NCBI GenBank assembly: GCA_054601695.1
Contig: BAAHQB010000007.1
Location: 1,736,001-1,800,000 of the forward strand
DNA length: 64,000 nt
DNA from: Amorphochlora amoebiformis
Taxonomy: Eukaryota > Cercozoa > Chlorarachniophyceae
Reading direction: 5' to 3'
Shown here: piece after piece, positions 1 to 41,495 of the stretch
Layout: the number at the start of each line of letters is the position of its first letter
Position numbering within the stretch: position 1 is the first letter of the stretch
Made by a program: the position numbers and the translations under genes
Notes under the pieces: model-generated
The model's input: the letters and a program-made list of their open reading frames with translations, nothing else
What the model was told of the DNA's origin: nothing
The model's database searches: none

Positions 1-261
1 GCCGATTATTCAGTCGTCGGATTCAAGTATATTTACCTAAACCAACAAACATTCGGAACCCACAGACGCCAGGTATGAAGGCTCGAGCGCCAGCTGATGG
101 GGCCTGTGAAAGTCCGGAGTTTCTAGCTCCTGTCCCCTCCATGAAAACGGTAATTAAGCGTTTTTCATCCGATTATTTGCAGATGATTGGCAGATGAGTT
201 GCCGATTATTCGCGGATGAATTTTCGATGATAAAATTCAGATAAATGAATTTTTTTTCAGG

Positions 262-1602
262 ATGAAAAATCAAAGGATATATTCCCATTACTTCAACCGC
301 TTCAACGAGAGCGCCTTCAACAGCAATCTTGGTCTCAGCCTCCAAGAGTGCTGCTATGCAGTCGACAAATATTGTGGTCAAAGGACTGGTGTTTCCTGTC
401 TCGATTTCTTGATGGCACTGCACTTCGCTTGGAAGTATCCAGAAGGGCACTACGGCGGTACGATCTGGAAGATGTGTCGACAAAAGCATTCTGAGAAGGT
501 GTGGAGGACTCTCAGTATTGTAGAGGCTTTCATGGACGAGATCAAGTTCGAGAACCGGCTGAAATCTGCCATCTTCATGGACGGACCGGATGCTTACTGC
601 AGTATGCACACTGATTCATCAGATTTCATGATAAATCGTCCAAGTGATAGTGCGGAAGCGAAGAAACACTACACTTACAAGAGGCGGAAATTCGCCATGA
701 GGTATGCGATCGCCGTTGCTGCCAACACTGGGGATGTGTGCTGGCTATCGTCTGGACATCCTGCGGGGAGCATTTCGGACCTAAACATTAACCGAAGAGA
801 GGGACTGGTGGAAGGGTTGCAGTTCTTCGAGCGTGTGGGGGCTGATGGCGCTTATCTCTGCAGGAGAGATCCAATGTACAAATGTCCTCATCGCAAACCA
901 AGAGGCGGTGAGCTCACTGAGCAACAAATTCGTGAAAACGATGCTTTCGGTAATTACCGTTCGATCGTCGAGAACGTCTTCGCTCGCGTAAAACAGTTTG
1001 CGTGTATGACGAGGTGGCGTCATAATAGGGAACGACATTCTATAGTCGCTCGTTTCGTTTTCCAACTCATCCAAATCAAGCAGAATTTCCGGCCAATTCG
1101 AAGATTGGGCCTATCCAAGAAAGAGCACGAAGAGCTTGCTGCAGCCAATTGGAGAGCTGCTGAACTCCACGGTGTTCCAGCTATTGTACCCGAGGCAAAA
1201 CGAACGCGAAGACGACCCCGAGAACGCAAGAAACAACCAAGACTCGGCCGAAGACGTAAGGCTGCAAGGATTGCTCGCATGCCTCGCGGTGAAATCAAAA
1301 TTGGTTCAGGTTCTGGTGAGGACGCTGATGAAGCCGACGCCTCCTGTAACTCTTACATCCAACCCGGAGATCCACTATCATCGGACACTGACTCAGGTTC
1401 CTCGGGGCGAGAAATTGCGAACGACACGGCGGTAGAAACTGATTATGGGATCTCTGAAGATAGGATTAAAGCTACCAGAGGCAGGGCCCCTCGCATGGCC
1501 AAGGTGGGAGCTCTTTTGGGTATGCGTGCTGCTAGCCTTCATGGTGAGAAAGTGGATCGGTTAATGCGCAGGAAGGCCCGACGAAATAGGCGCAAGACTT
1601 AA
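262..1602 (+). CDS. HARBI1/DDE_4-type transposase (PIF/Harbinger-like)
   Basis: Uninterrupted 446-codon frame. It carries the layout of a DDE_4 (HARBI1-like) nuclease: first Asp in 'FMDGPD' (D107), second Asp in 'GADGAYL' (D195), and Glu in 'SIVENVFARVKQF' (E237), with 'SGHPAGSISDLNI' in the position of the family's P-G-S-x-x-D stretch. These residues would bind the metals for DNA cutting and joining in the nucleus. The N-terminal ~100 residues hold no helix-turn-helix I can name. Residues ~313-341 are a dense Arg/Lys block (likely nuclear localisation), then an acidic Ser/Asp/Glu linker and a second basic end. The start is the ATG at 262. A pyrimidine run ending in 'cag' at 250-260 could be an acceptor, but I found no upstream exon in frame. 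Terminal inverted repeats and target duplications were not found, so mobility is unproven. It could be a domesticated copy. Confidence 0.88.
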   Translation: MKNQRIYSHYFNRFNESAFNSNLGLSLQECCYAVDKYCGQRTGVSCLDFLMALHFAWKYPEGHYGGTIWKMCRQKHSEKVWRTLSIVEAFMDEIKFENRLKSAIFMDGPDAYCSMHTDSSDFMINRPSDSAEAKKHYTYKRRKFAMRYAIAVAANTGDVCWLSSGHPAGSISDLNINRREGLVEGLQFFERVGADGAYLCRRDPMYKCPHRKPRGGELTEQQIRENDAFGNYRSIVENVFARVKQFACMTRWRHNRERHSIVARFVFQLIQIKQNFRPIRRLGLSKKEHEELAAANWRAAELHGVPAIVPEAKRTRRRPRERKKQPRLGRRRKAARIARMPRGEIKIGSGSGEDADEADASCNSYIQPGDPLSSDTDSGSSGREIANDTAVETDYGISEDRIKATRGRAPRMAKVGALLGMRAASLHGEKVDRLMRRKARRNRRKT

Positions 1603-1773
1603 TATATGCATGTATGAAAACACACACAATAAAATTATATCTCATTCATTAAACTGCACATCTTTTTTGATTATTTGAATTATATATTATTACATATTAT
1701 TTATGATATTATAAATATGAAAAAAAAATACCTAATATTTTTAAATATATATGTACATGTAATAATATTATAT

Positions 1774-1853
<80 letters not shown>

Positions 1854-3084
1854 ATAATAATACAGATATATATATATATATAAAAATATATTAATTACTA
1901 AGACTGACAGTATTAAATTTAATAATCACAGAGTGACTAATGTCAAATAATATTTGTGTCTGATTCTGACATAATTTATTAGCCTGAATACTAATAATTA
2001 TTAACTATAGCTACTAAGATTAAAGTAATAATTAACTACTAAATAATAATTAACTTGCTGAATACTACTTACAATAAATTATTACCAGAAATTAATAATC
2101 TAGATAATTATATGATATAGATGATGAATTTCTAGCCTATGGCATTATACTACTATAATAATCTAGATAATTACTATGATCATAGTATAAATTACAACTT
2201 GAGTCTTTAAAAGTAACTAAGTATTAACGGTCGATGACCGCTTTTGACTTATCATGTAAGCTGAGAAAATTGGTTGACATCGCTACTTAACAAGGTCTAG
2301 TAACTGAGTATGTAGATGAGTTCTATTACTACAATTGAGCGGGCGAATCCGCTCATTTGATTTTTTAGATTGTTAATTCGTTTACATCGTCGGAGTATAC
2401 TCTAGATACTATGACTATATGACAATATACATAACGTAGATATACACTCTACTAGTCTCTAGACACTAGATACACTATTATAATTAATTGATTTACAAGT
2501 TACAACTGATCTTAAAAAACTATTTTAAAACTGAAACGAAAAACGTCTTGATTACTCGTTAACAAAGTGCCAAGATATCATAGTTGGCCTAGATCTACCA
2601 GATCTAGTACATGTCTTATATAAAACAGCGGCAACTCAATTTTCTTAATGTACGTTGTATACTCAGAGAACGGACTTAACACGGTGGTTAGTTCCTCAAC
2701 GGTTGACTGCAGCTTACCAGGTTAAGTTAGAGAGAGAGAGCGGCTCGCGGAGAGAGAGAGAGAAAGAGAGCGGCTCGCGGAGAACAGAGATCGTGGGACT
2801 CTTGGAGAGAGAGCGAGCGCGCTCCACGAGCCTAGGCACTCTTATTCAAGAGCATATGGTCCCACGTAAGGCCTGCTTAATCCAATCCTTAACGAGAAGG
2901 ATGAGATGAGGCGTACATGTACAGAAACAACGGATTAAGGCAAATAGCGAAATTATTGCGGGGAAAGAGAAACCAAAGCCAAAGCCAAAGCCAAAGACCC
3001 ACCAAAACCAAGAAATGTCCAAATACACACACACGCACAGAAACACACTCAGGCGGCATCGTCATGCCCTATGGTGAGAACGGA
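1603..3084. other. AT-rich intergenic DNA
   Basis: No convincing exon. It holds (AT)n tracts at about 1780-1880, then a stretch (1900-2570) rich in CTAG, TAGT and ATCA words, including a 16-mer shared with 13977 and 20511. A TATA-like TTATATAAAA lies at about 2612 on the + strand with no assignable gene. The part next to the riboswitch (2660-3080) contains GA-rich repeats and an AAAGCC run at 2973-2995. Confidence 0.6.
2720..2790. repeat. GA-rich tandem repeat
   Basis: Two copies of a unit ending 'agagcggctcgcgg' separated by GAGAGA tracts. Confidence 0.7.
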
Positions 3085-3253
3085 CTGCTTTCCCTTCGCA
3101 GGTATTAACCCGAGCAGGTTCAAACGGTAACTCTCAGCTTCCGGCTTCCTATCGGAACTCAAAAATAGTTGGGTTCCGATAACCGAGAGATCCTATGAAA
3201 CCGTCATGGATGGGCGGGTAGGGTCTCTCCGAGCCGGGGGCACCCGCAAGCAG
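3085..3253 (-). promoter_or_regulatory. TPP (thiamine pyrophosphate) riboswitch, eukaryotic type
   Basis: Read on the minus strand, this is a THI-box aptamer. P1 is a perfect 6-bp pairing (ctgctt at 3253-3248 with aagcag at 3090-3085). The conserved 'gggtgcc' follows at about 3245. Next comes a long P3 arm closed by ccggct/agccgg (3237-3232 with 3146-3141), with an internal GAGAGA/CTCTCT helix and a perfect 9-bp hairpin (3181-3173 with 3158-3150). Then come the invariant 'gctgagag', 'tttgaacctg', 'gggttaatacc' and 'gcgaagggaa', which build P4/P5 and the pyrophosphate pocket. The long P3 is typical of plant, fungal and algal examples, where the element controls splicing or 3' processing. The nearest coding sequence on the same strand is the folate-receptor-like gene ending at 4704, so this most likely sits in that gene's 3' UTR. 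No coding sequence lies downstream of it on this strand. No ligand data are available. Confidence 0.92.
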
Positions 3254-3358
3254 AGATTTTAAAGTTATTCAACAGTCGTGGAATTAATATAATATATTTT
3301 GTCGTTTGGTATTCGTAGAATTGTGGGTTTATAAATGAATTTTTGGGATTTTGTTTTT

Positions 3359-3440
3359 GGCATAGCATAATTCTCATAGTTGAGTGTGGGGGCATAGCAT
3401 AATTCTCATAGTTGAGTGTGGGGGCATAGCATAATTCTCA
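3359..3440. repeat. 32-bp tandem repeat, about 2.5 copies
   Basis: Unit 'ggcatagcataattctcat...gtggg' repeats at 3359, 3391 and (partial) 3423, just upstream of the riboswitch in its own orientation. Confidence 0.85.
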
Positions 3441-3757
3441 TTTCCACTCTGCAGGCTATAACTAGATTTCCCTCTTATAAATAAATATGTTACATCGTCA
3501 GCAACCATTAAATATATTATAATATTATCAGCTTACCTACCTAACCATGCAGTGCGCAATTTTATTAACTCTAATTTTTTTTTTTCCATACATTTTTCAA
3601 GAAATGTCTTCATATATATATATATATATTTATACATATAATTAGAGTATATTCATGAATGTAGATTACACTTACCACAAGGAGAATTGTAGAACGATCT
3701 CATCAGGCTTTAGCCCTAATTTACAGTTATATATATATATATATATATGTTTAGATT

Positions 3758-3799
<42 letters not shown>

Positions 3800-3990
3800 A
3801 TTGGCATTCATTTGCCCAATAAACAGAAAAATGAAAATTTGAGATTAAGAATTAATAAAATAGAAGTATGTACGCTATTAGTAATATAAAATAAGAGTAT
3901 GTACACTATTAGTAATATAAAATGAAAGTATATACATACCCGGCAACATTATCAACTGACCCCGAGCTTACGAAACGTGCGCCCTGCTGT

Positions 3991-4024
<34 letters not shown>

Positions 4025-4083
4025 TTAGAAGTCTAATTGAGTGATTTGTACTTGTTTATGATGCTTTCCTTATATGCATGTGC

Positions 4084-4134
<51 letters not shown>

Positions 4135-4185
4135 TTATAAATGTAAAATATGTGTATATATATATATATATAAATATTATAAATG

Positions 4186-4225
<40 letters not shown>

Positions 4226-4348
4226 GTCTAATTGAGTGATTTGTACTTGTTTATGTTACTTTCCTTATATATATATATGTATGTATGTATATATATATGT
4301 ATATATATATACATCTAATTTAATGTGATTTGTACTTGTTTATGAGCT

Positions 4349-4381
<33 letters not shown>

Positions 4382-4534
4382 GTCTAATTGAGTGATTTGT
4401 ACTTGATCCTTTCCTTATATATATATATATATATATAAAAAAATATATATATTTGTGTGTGTATACATATTTTTGTACTTGTTTGTGATCCTTTCCTTCA
4501 ATAGGCTTGTAGAACAGAGGGTTTCCGGTCTGAT

Positions 4535-4584
<50 letters not shown>

Positions 4585-4626
4585 TTATATATATATAGAG
4601 GTTCATACATTATTAATGTGCAAACA

Positions 4627-4661
<35 letters not shown>

Positions 4662-4691
4662 ACATATACGTTTTCAACATCTTTAACACCA

Positions 4692-4703
4692 CCTACCTAC
4701 CGC
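4692..4703 (-). promoter_or_regulatory. Candidate 3' UTR splice donor
   Basis: On the minus strand the stop TAA (4706-4704) is followed directly by 'GCG|GTAGGTAGG', a good donor (GT at 4700-4699). In plant THIC genes the TPP aptamer acts through a 3' UTR intron; this site would allow the same arrangement here. Confidence 0.45.
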
Positions 4704-8836
<4,133 letters not shown>

Positions 8837-9921
8837 CGGTGGTGGCCGTGGATTCGATTGGTATCTGCGTGAGTGCGTGAAGTGGGGTACCGGGGAATTC
8901 CGGAAAATATAAAAAAAAACCCGGTCGAAGCGTTGGCAGAAACGCCTAAAATAAATTATTCCTCAAAGAGTTCTTAAAATACCGGGATTCCATTATCCCG
9001 AGAAAGTCTCCCGGATCTCGGCAAGTCTCCCGAGTATTCATGACCCACTATCCAGGCGTTAGGATCTCTCTTTGTGGGAAGCCATAGCATATTTATGTGG
9101 AATAGTGTGAATACGTGGTATTATTTCGAGGATAAGAGAGACACTGACAGACAGAGAATCTATTCAGCGACTTTTTCAAAATCTTGGCCCGAGGAACATG
9201 TATCTTTCGGTCACAGGGGTGTGATTGTGATAGAAGAAATCGCCATTGTGCATGTTGATCCGTAGCTACGAAATGAGACAATATTATTTATTCGAGTGGA
9301 CACGACCACGCGTGCACACGTAAAACATGGTTTTGACGTTAAAGCGTAGTTAGGCGAGTGAACAGAGATCTACTGGCCATGTCCTAGATGTTTAGATGGT
9401 GATATGAAAACATCCCACGTGTACGTGAAAAAAAAGTGACACAAAGTAAGCACAGTTGCTAGATCTTCGCACGGATTATGTAGACCATGATTGCACGTGT
9501 AACAACGTTACACCAAGATATACCATGAATGAACGTTTAACGTGTTATGTCTCACGCAGAAATTACTTATCATATCATGTTATGCATAGTTCATAATCTC
9601 GCAAATATTCCACATACACACTCATCATATTTAACTCAAACACGCGGATATTCTATGTACACTTGATCGTGTTATGTCAAAACACGTGTATACAACATAA
9701 CATTATGTCAAACACGTGTACAAACACGTGTATACTTCGACATATTATGTCAAGCACGTGTATACTTCAACATAATATGTCAAACACGTGTATACTTCGA
9801 CATATTATGTCAAACACATATATACAACATATTATGTCAAACACGTGTATCACGTGTAAAAGTATATATACAAGTATATATATGTATGTATACCATATAA
9901 ATTATAAATATTATATAAATA

Positions 9922-9971
<50 letters not shown>

Positions 9972-9975
9972 TTAT

Positions 9976-10023
<48 letters not shown>

Positions 10024-10072
10024 ATATATATTCATATATATATATATATATATGTACTTATCCTTATATCAG
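8837..10072. other. Intergenic region, folate-receptor-like gene to next gene
   Basis: Probable shared upstream region of a minus-strand gene (start 8836) and a plus-strand gene (first exon found at 10073). A 63-codon open frame at 9074-9265 (+) lacks an ATG start and resembles nothing I know. The end of this stretch holds a minisatellite (9663-9860) and AT tracts. The missing first exon of the plus-strand gene should lie here. Confidence 0.4.
9663..9860. repeat. ~30-bp minisatellite
   Basis: Repeats of 'aacacgtgtatacttcgacatattatgtc' with small changes, about six units. Confidence 0.85.
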
Positions 10073-14282
<4,210 letters not shown>

Positions 14283-14905
14283 TCTCAGCCAGTCACACGA
14301 GCTAGACCAAATGCAAAACATGGGAATAGGTGTGAACAACTTTTTCGGTAACACTGTTACACATCCAACAAAACACTTATTGAGTATCGATCAATTTGCA
14401 ACACATATGATCAATTTCAATGTCATCATTCCGCCGCATTTACGAAAAGTATATGCTTCAATCGGTAACATAAGGCATCTACGGAGATAGGTCGGTGTCA
14501 GCGATTGGTCTCATTGTCGGGTACGAAGTTATCAGCTAATGTGTCGCCAGGAACACCCGGAACACCCCCCACGAACATCGCCGGTGCGTTTCCGCCCTCC
14601 CGTCGCGTAACTCGCGTTACGTTTGAAGATTTTTTTCTATTTTACTTAATAAAATTCATATTTTTTATCTTAGACCTCTAATATTATTATTGTGAAAGCG
14701 AGAACCCTATAAAAGGGCCTTCTTTCGAAAGCCTCCAACCTGTAATTGGGTGGAGAAAGTATAATTAGATTACCTAAAATCATCCATCAATATGCCTTTC
14801 TGAAAAACTCGTCATCTGAGTACCTACCCCGCGGCGAGTCTCGAACCCCGCAAGGCGCGCGAAGGCAAACGCGCAACGCCGAACACATACATACCAAACC
14901 CACCG
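14283..14905. other. Intergenic DNA
   Basis: No supported exon. The segment 14815-14890 is GC-rich because it abuts the next gene's start. Confidence 0.45.
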
Positions 14906-15132
14906 ATGGCCGCGATGGAGGAAAAGCACGCGGTCATGTCGGCGACGAAAGAGAGTGAGTAACTTTGGGGAGAGAAAGGGGAAGATCTGGTTGGTTTACA
15001 TAGACATTTTTCCCCTCCTTTCACGTATTGATGTTAACCTTCGGAGCATTTGGAAGGATGAACTTCTCTTTTACAGAAAGGAAGGAAGACAAGTATGTTC
15101 GGAGAGTAGTCAGTCTGATTGTATGTATGTGA
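14906..15132 (+). CDS. Possible two-exon small basic protein (34 aa)
   Basis: Exon 14906-14954 starts ATGGCCGCGATGGAG and ends at an excellent donor (AGA|GTGAGT). The acceptor 'ctcttttacag' precedes exon 2 at 15077. Joined in phase, they read 'MAAMEEKHAVMSATKE' then 'KRKEDKYVRRVVSLI', ending at a TGA at 15130. A donor-like GTATGT at 15121 might instead lead to further exons, for example from 15289. The product is charged and probably helical, with no known family. The opposite strand is also open over exon 1, but its splice signals are weaker. Confidence 0.38.
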
Positions 15133-15421
15133 TGCTTGTGTTAGTGAATGAATTCGACTCTCACGGCCCTCCAAGAGGTGACGAAATGTTTAACCTTCGG
15201 ACCAAATTGCGAGTATTTCATGTGTAAACCCCCTTCAAAACCCTGACTCCGAGGGAAAGTATGAAATAGTGTATTCATCCTTAATTAGGCTCGTGAAGCC
15301 GTAAAAGGAAATAAAGCAATATCCATAATTCTATCTCAAACCATAATCTCGATATTCCCGCGTAGAATTCAACGGAAGTTTTCATCCTTCTGAACAGTTT
15401 TCATTCACGTACGCATAAATC

Positions 15422-20168
<4,747 letters not shown>

Positions 20169-20978
20169 CATGACTTGTTCTCTAGTTACTAGAGTTAGTC
20201 TCTGGTCGGTGTGCGAGAAGCGCGAAGTTTTCCGTATTTCTAGTACTTTTGCATGAGTTTAGTGATAACCCTAGGCAAGAATCTAGATTATGAGCATTAA
20301 GTGAATATCGGGAAACTTATATTCAAGAAATCTTCTAGTTCTCAATTTAAGTAGTATCATCGATTATGTCTTGTGCATACTAGTAACTTACAAAAATAAT
20401 TTTTGCATGGTGTTTGTACTGGTGGGATAAATAGGTAAAATATTTTTCTGATATATGATGTGATGCATGACTAGATGATTTATACTTTGACTAATAATAA
20501 CTAGAATAAGTATACTCTAGATACTACTAGACTATAGATATCAGGATATACTTAAAAAATAAAAATAAGATCTAGATGGTATATCATGATCTTATGTACC
20601 TAGTGTACTAGTATAAACTTAATTTCTTCTAATCTACATACTAGATAGCGCACGCCTGGGCTAGAACCTAGATCTCGACTAGTAGAGATTCGAAGTGCAG
20701 CTTGATATTCATGATAAGCTTACTTTTAAAACATTCACTAATTAATATTCCAGATATCTGCGGTCAGACCTAGGTTACGGTTAGGGCACACGGATCATGA
20801 TGAAGATGGTACCACCGCATGTACTAGCCCTAGCTGGTTGGGCTAGGCTACTATCGGGCGTGAAGGCCCGGCAGAAGGTGTCCCTCGCGCGCTAGCGCTC
20901 ACGCCATAACTCGGCCTGATTTATTCGACAGTCCGCATTTGATTCTTGGGAACATTAGAATGTGGTCATATGACTCGA
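20169..20978. other. Convergent intergenic region
   Basis: Lies between the stops of the PDZ/LITAF gene (+) and the membrane glycoprotein gene (-). No exon seen. Positions 20430-20700 belong to the CTAG/TAGT-rich sequence class and include the 16-mer 'tatactctagatacta'. Confidence 0.55.
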
Positions 20979-28809
<7,831 letters not shown>

Positions 28810-29146
28810 TCTCGTCGCAATGATGTGTGTGTGTCTGCCCCGTGTCAAGAACACCAAAAATAGAGCTGGTGAGGGTCTATTAATAAAGAATGCCGACAAG
28901 ATATCCAACTTTTTTCCCGAGTCCACAGGACAGTCACACTGTGTGACCTTTTTCTTGGGGTCGGATTTTATGTCACGCTGAATGACAAATCATCACCCAA
29001 TGTGTCATCCTGAGTGACACGTTGGATTTGACTTTTGTTTTGTCAGGAGCATGCCCCGTTTGTTATGGCGCGCATATCGTGGGGTGGCGCAGTGTGTCTT
29101 TGGGACAGGCTACTTTCGCCATCCCAAACGATTTTTGACGAGGTTT
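28810..29146. other. Divergent intergenic/promoter region
   Basis: Separates the starts of the minus-strand membrane glycoprotein (28809) and the plus-strand lactonase (29147 or 29051). Short direct repeats of 'tgtcacactgtgtgac' type occur at 28930-29025. No clear TATA box. Confidence 0.5.
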
Positions 29147-38928
<9,782 letters not shown>

Positions 38929-39318
38929 AACACTGTTGTACGTTGACCACCCTACGAATCCGTTTGCCAGCGTAGATTGCTAAGGGAGATGCTTGAGTCA
39001 AGTGAATAGGGAACAAACAGAGGCCGCAATATGTCACTCACGTGGAATGAAGGGCCAGTCGGCTACGCGCAACGAGACGCTTAGGTTCACCAAAACAAGC
39101 AAAGTTCGTATCGTATGCTGGTAGTATCTTGCCTTGAAGCTTTAACTCTGCATGATCGATTTCAAATGCACCTTCTACTAATTCTACTAGTTCTAGACCT
39201 TGGTACGTACGTCTAGCTATAGTATAATACAGTATGTACTCATATTTTTAGTATGTACATATATATAAATGTTTGTTCATATATACATACATATATATAT
39301 ATATATATATTGATATAC

Positions 39319-39447
<129 letters not shown>

Positions 39448-39639
39448 CATATATATATATATATATATTATATACAACGTATGTTCTAACTCTAGTAACT
39501 AGATGTAGCCTATGTATATTTACTCGTGTTCGAGAACAGTATCTAGACTAGAGTATCTATACTGTACTATGATGAATCATGATTATCCACCATAATCGTA
39601 CCTGTTGTAATATGTATACTATCTAGACTATACGGTGTG

Positions 39640-39832
39640 TGCGTATCTGGTATGTCTATGCAATACGGTGTACATAAATATATGCACGTTGGCATACGTA
39701 TTTTGTGTGCGTATGTCTATGCAATACGGTGTACAAAAATATATGCACGTTGACATACGTATTTTGTATGCGTATGTCTATGCAATACGGTGTACATAAA
39801 TATATGCACGTTGACATACGTATTTTCACACA
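39640..39832. repeat. 63-bp tandem triplicate
   Basis: Three near-identical units containing 'gtatgtctatgcaatacggt' and 'atatgcacgttgacatacg'. Confidence 0.92.
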
Positions 39833-40571
39833 TATATATGTACACACATATGACAATATATAAATGTAAATATACATACGTACATGTACACATATGTGCT
39901 ACATATACTCATTGACACTGCGTACAATTGTATACGTATCGTATCATCATGACTGGATACATACATGCTGTGATGCATTGCCAATGCTATTCACAAAAGC
40001 TTAGGCGTCAATATAAGAGTTTACGTGCGTACTACGTTTGCGAGTTCCGAGCAATAGCCGCCTACACTTAGTACATGTACGCAACGAGATGCAATTGATA
40101 TACTTATAATTATAATTGTTCTTACTTATAATTATGATTGTGCATGGATCTTTATGTACGATATACGTACATACGTGACTCAAATCTAGCAATGTAGAAT
40201 TTATAACATATATCATGATAAACATCGGGACAGTATTGTGGTACTTACGTCCTAGCAGTGTAAATATCTACACACGTACATGTATGAAGTTGTAGTATAA
40301 AGGTATATACCTAGTATACACGCACGCAGTGACTCTGCCAGTGAATCACACACATGTACATACGCACATGAATTCTAAAATCATACCGGCCGTAATTTTA
40401 TTCCTTATTGAATGAATATCTACGAGATCTAGTACAGTACTACATGCCTGAGTGTACATGCATACAGTATGCATCATACAAATATATATATATATATATC
40501 AATATATATATATATATATATATAATACATCTAGATGTATATATGTATGTTCTATATAGACATGTGTGTAG

Positions 40572-40697
<126 letters not shown>

Positions 40698-40749
40698 ACA
40701 TGCATATGTATGTATACATATAAATGTGTACAATAGTGCATATATATAT

Positions 40750-40795
<46 letters not shown>

Positions 40796-40861
40796 TACAC
40801 ATATATAATCTAGATAATATCTAGAATATACATATATATATATATTGTTAAATAAATATTA

Positions 40862-40909
<48 letters not shown>

Positions 40910-41495
40910 TAGATATGTATGTATATTCTTATGTATGTACATACATATAAATGTGTACAATACTAGTAATACATGCTTGTGTGTTTGTTTGTTGTGCTGA
41001 AGGTTTGAATTTAGGGTATTGGAGGTATCGCATCAAACTTAAACTTACTTTCAACATTTGATCAGCAAACTTGACACTAGCTCCTAGTGGTTTATACTAG
41101 TAATCGTCGATACAGTACATTTTGACAGAAGGCAGCAAAAGAAGGGAGAAAAGAAGAACGACTCAAGATCTGACGACGAGGAGGATGTTTACGATGAGAA
41201 GAACAATTAGTAGAATTCAAGAATAAACTGGGCAGTGGTTGAGTCGGTAGGTAGAGTGCTTTAGCACTGCCACGTGACGCCACCAGCGCCGAACTTGCAG
41301 GGATTCACATAGGCCGTGAGAGATCGAAAGATCCCCCGACCACTAAGGTTTCACTTTTTTCAAGCCAAGAGAATCTGTGCTGGAGAATGGTTTCTAATGT
41401 ATGGTGCTACAAATGGAGAGACCTAACCAGGTAGCTTGGCTTGTGCTTGGCTTGTGGGCGAGTTTTCTTAACAAACCTGGAGCAATCGAACAGGT

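Larger units (their letters stand above)
3254..4703 (-). other. Presumed 3' UTR/intron of the folate-receptor-like gene
   Basis: Links the stop codon at 4704 to the riboswitch. It contains no coding exon, many (AT)n tracts (3720-4660) and a 32-bp repeat. A strong donor follows the stop codon at once. A candidate acceptor 'atagcctgcag' on the minus strand ends near 3453, upstream of the aptamer. Repeats of 'ctaattgagtgatttgtacttg' occur near 4030, 4225, 4315 and 4385. Confidence 0.45.

Noticed and set aside
2655-3108. Short frames around the riboswitch (84 and 63 codons)
   Set aside because: Low-complexity Glu/Arg/Ser and Gln/Ser repeats; one runs antisense through the aptamer and none has homology or splice support.
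14824-14944. Minus-strand exon with a hydrophobic start and a 'ggttcgag' T-loop-like motif
   Set aside because: No tRNA acceptor pairing, and the plus strand has far better splice signals and a phase-consistent second exon.
41230-41330. tRNA-like segment ('gagtcggtaggtagagtgc' resembles a D-arm/box A)
   Set aside because: No matching acceptor stem and no T-arm/box B at the right distance; 'agatcgaaagatcc' is only a weak box-B lookalike. A tRNA-derived SINE remains possible but unsupported.
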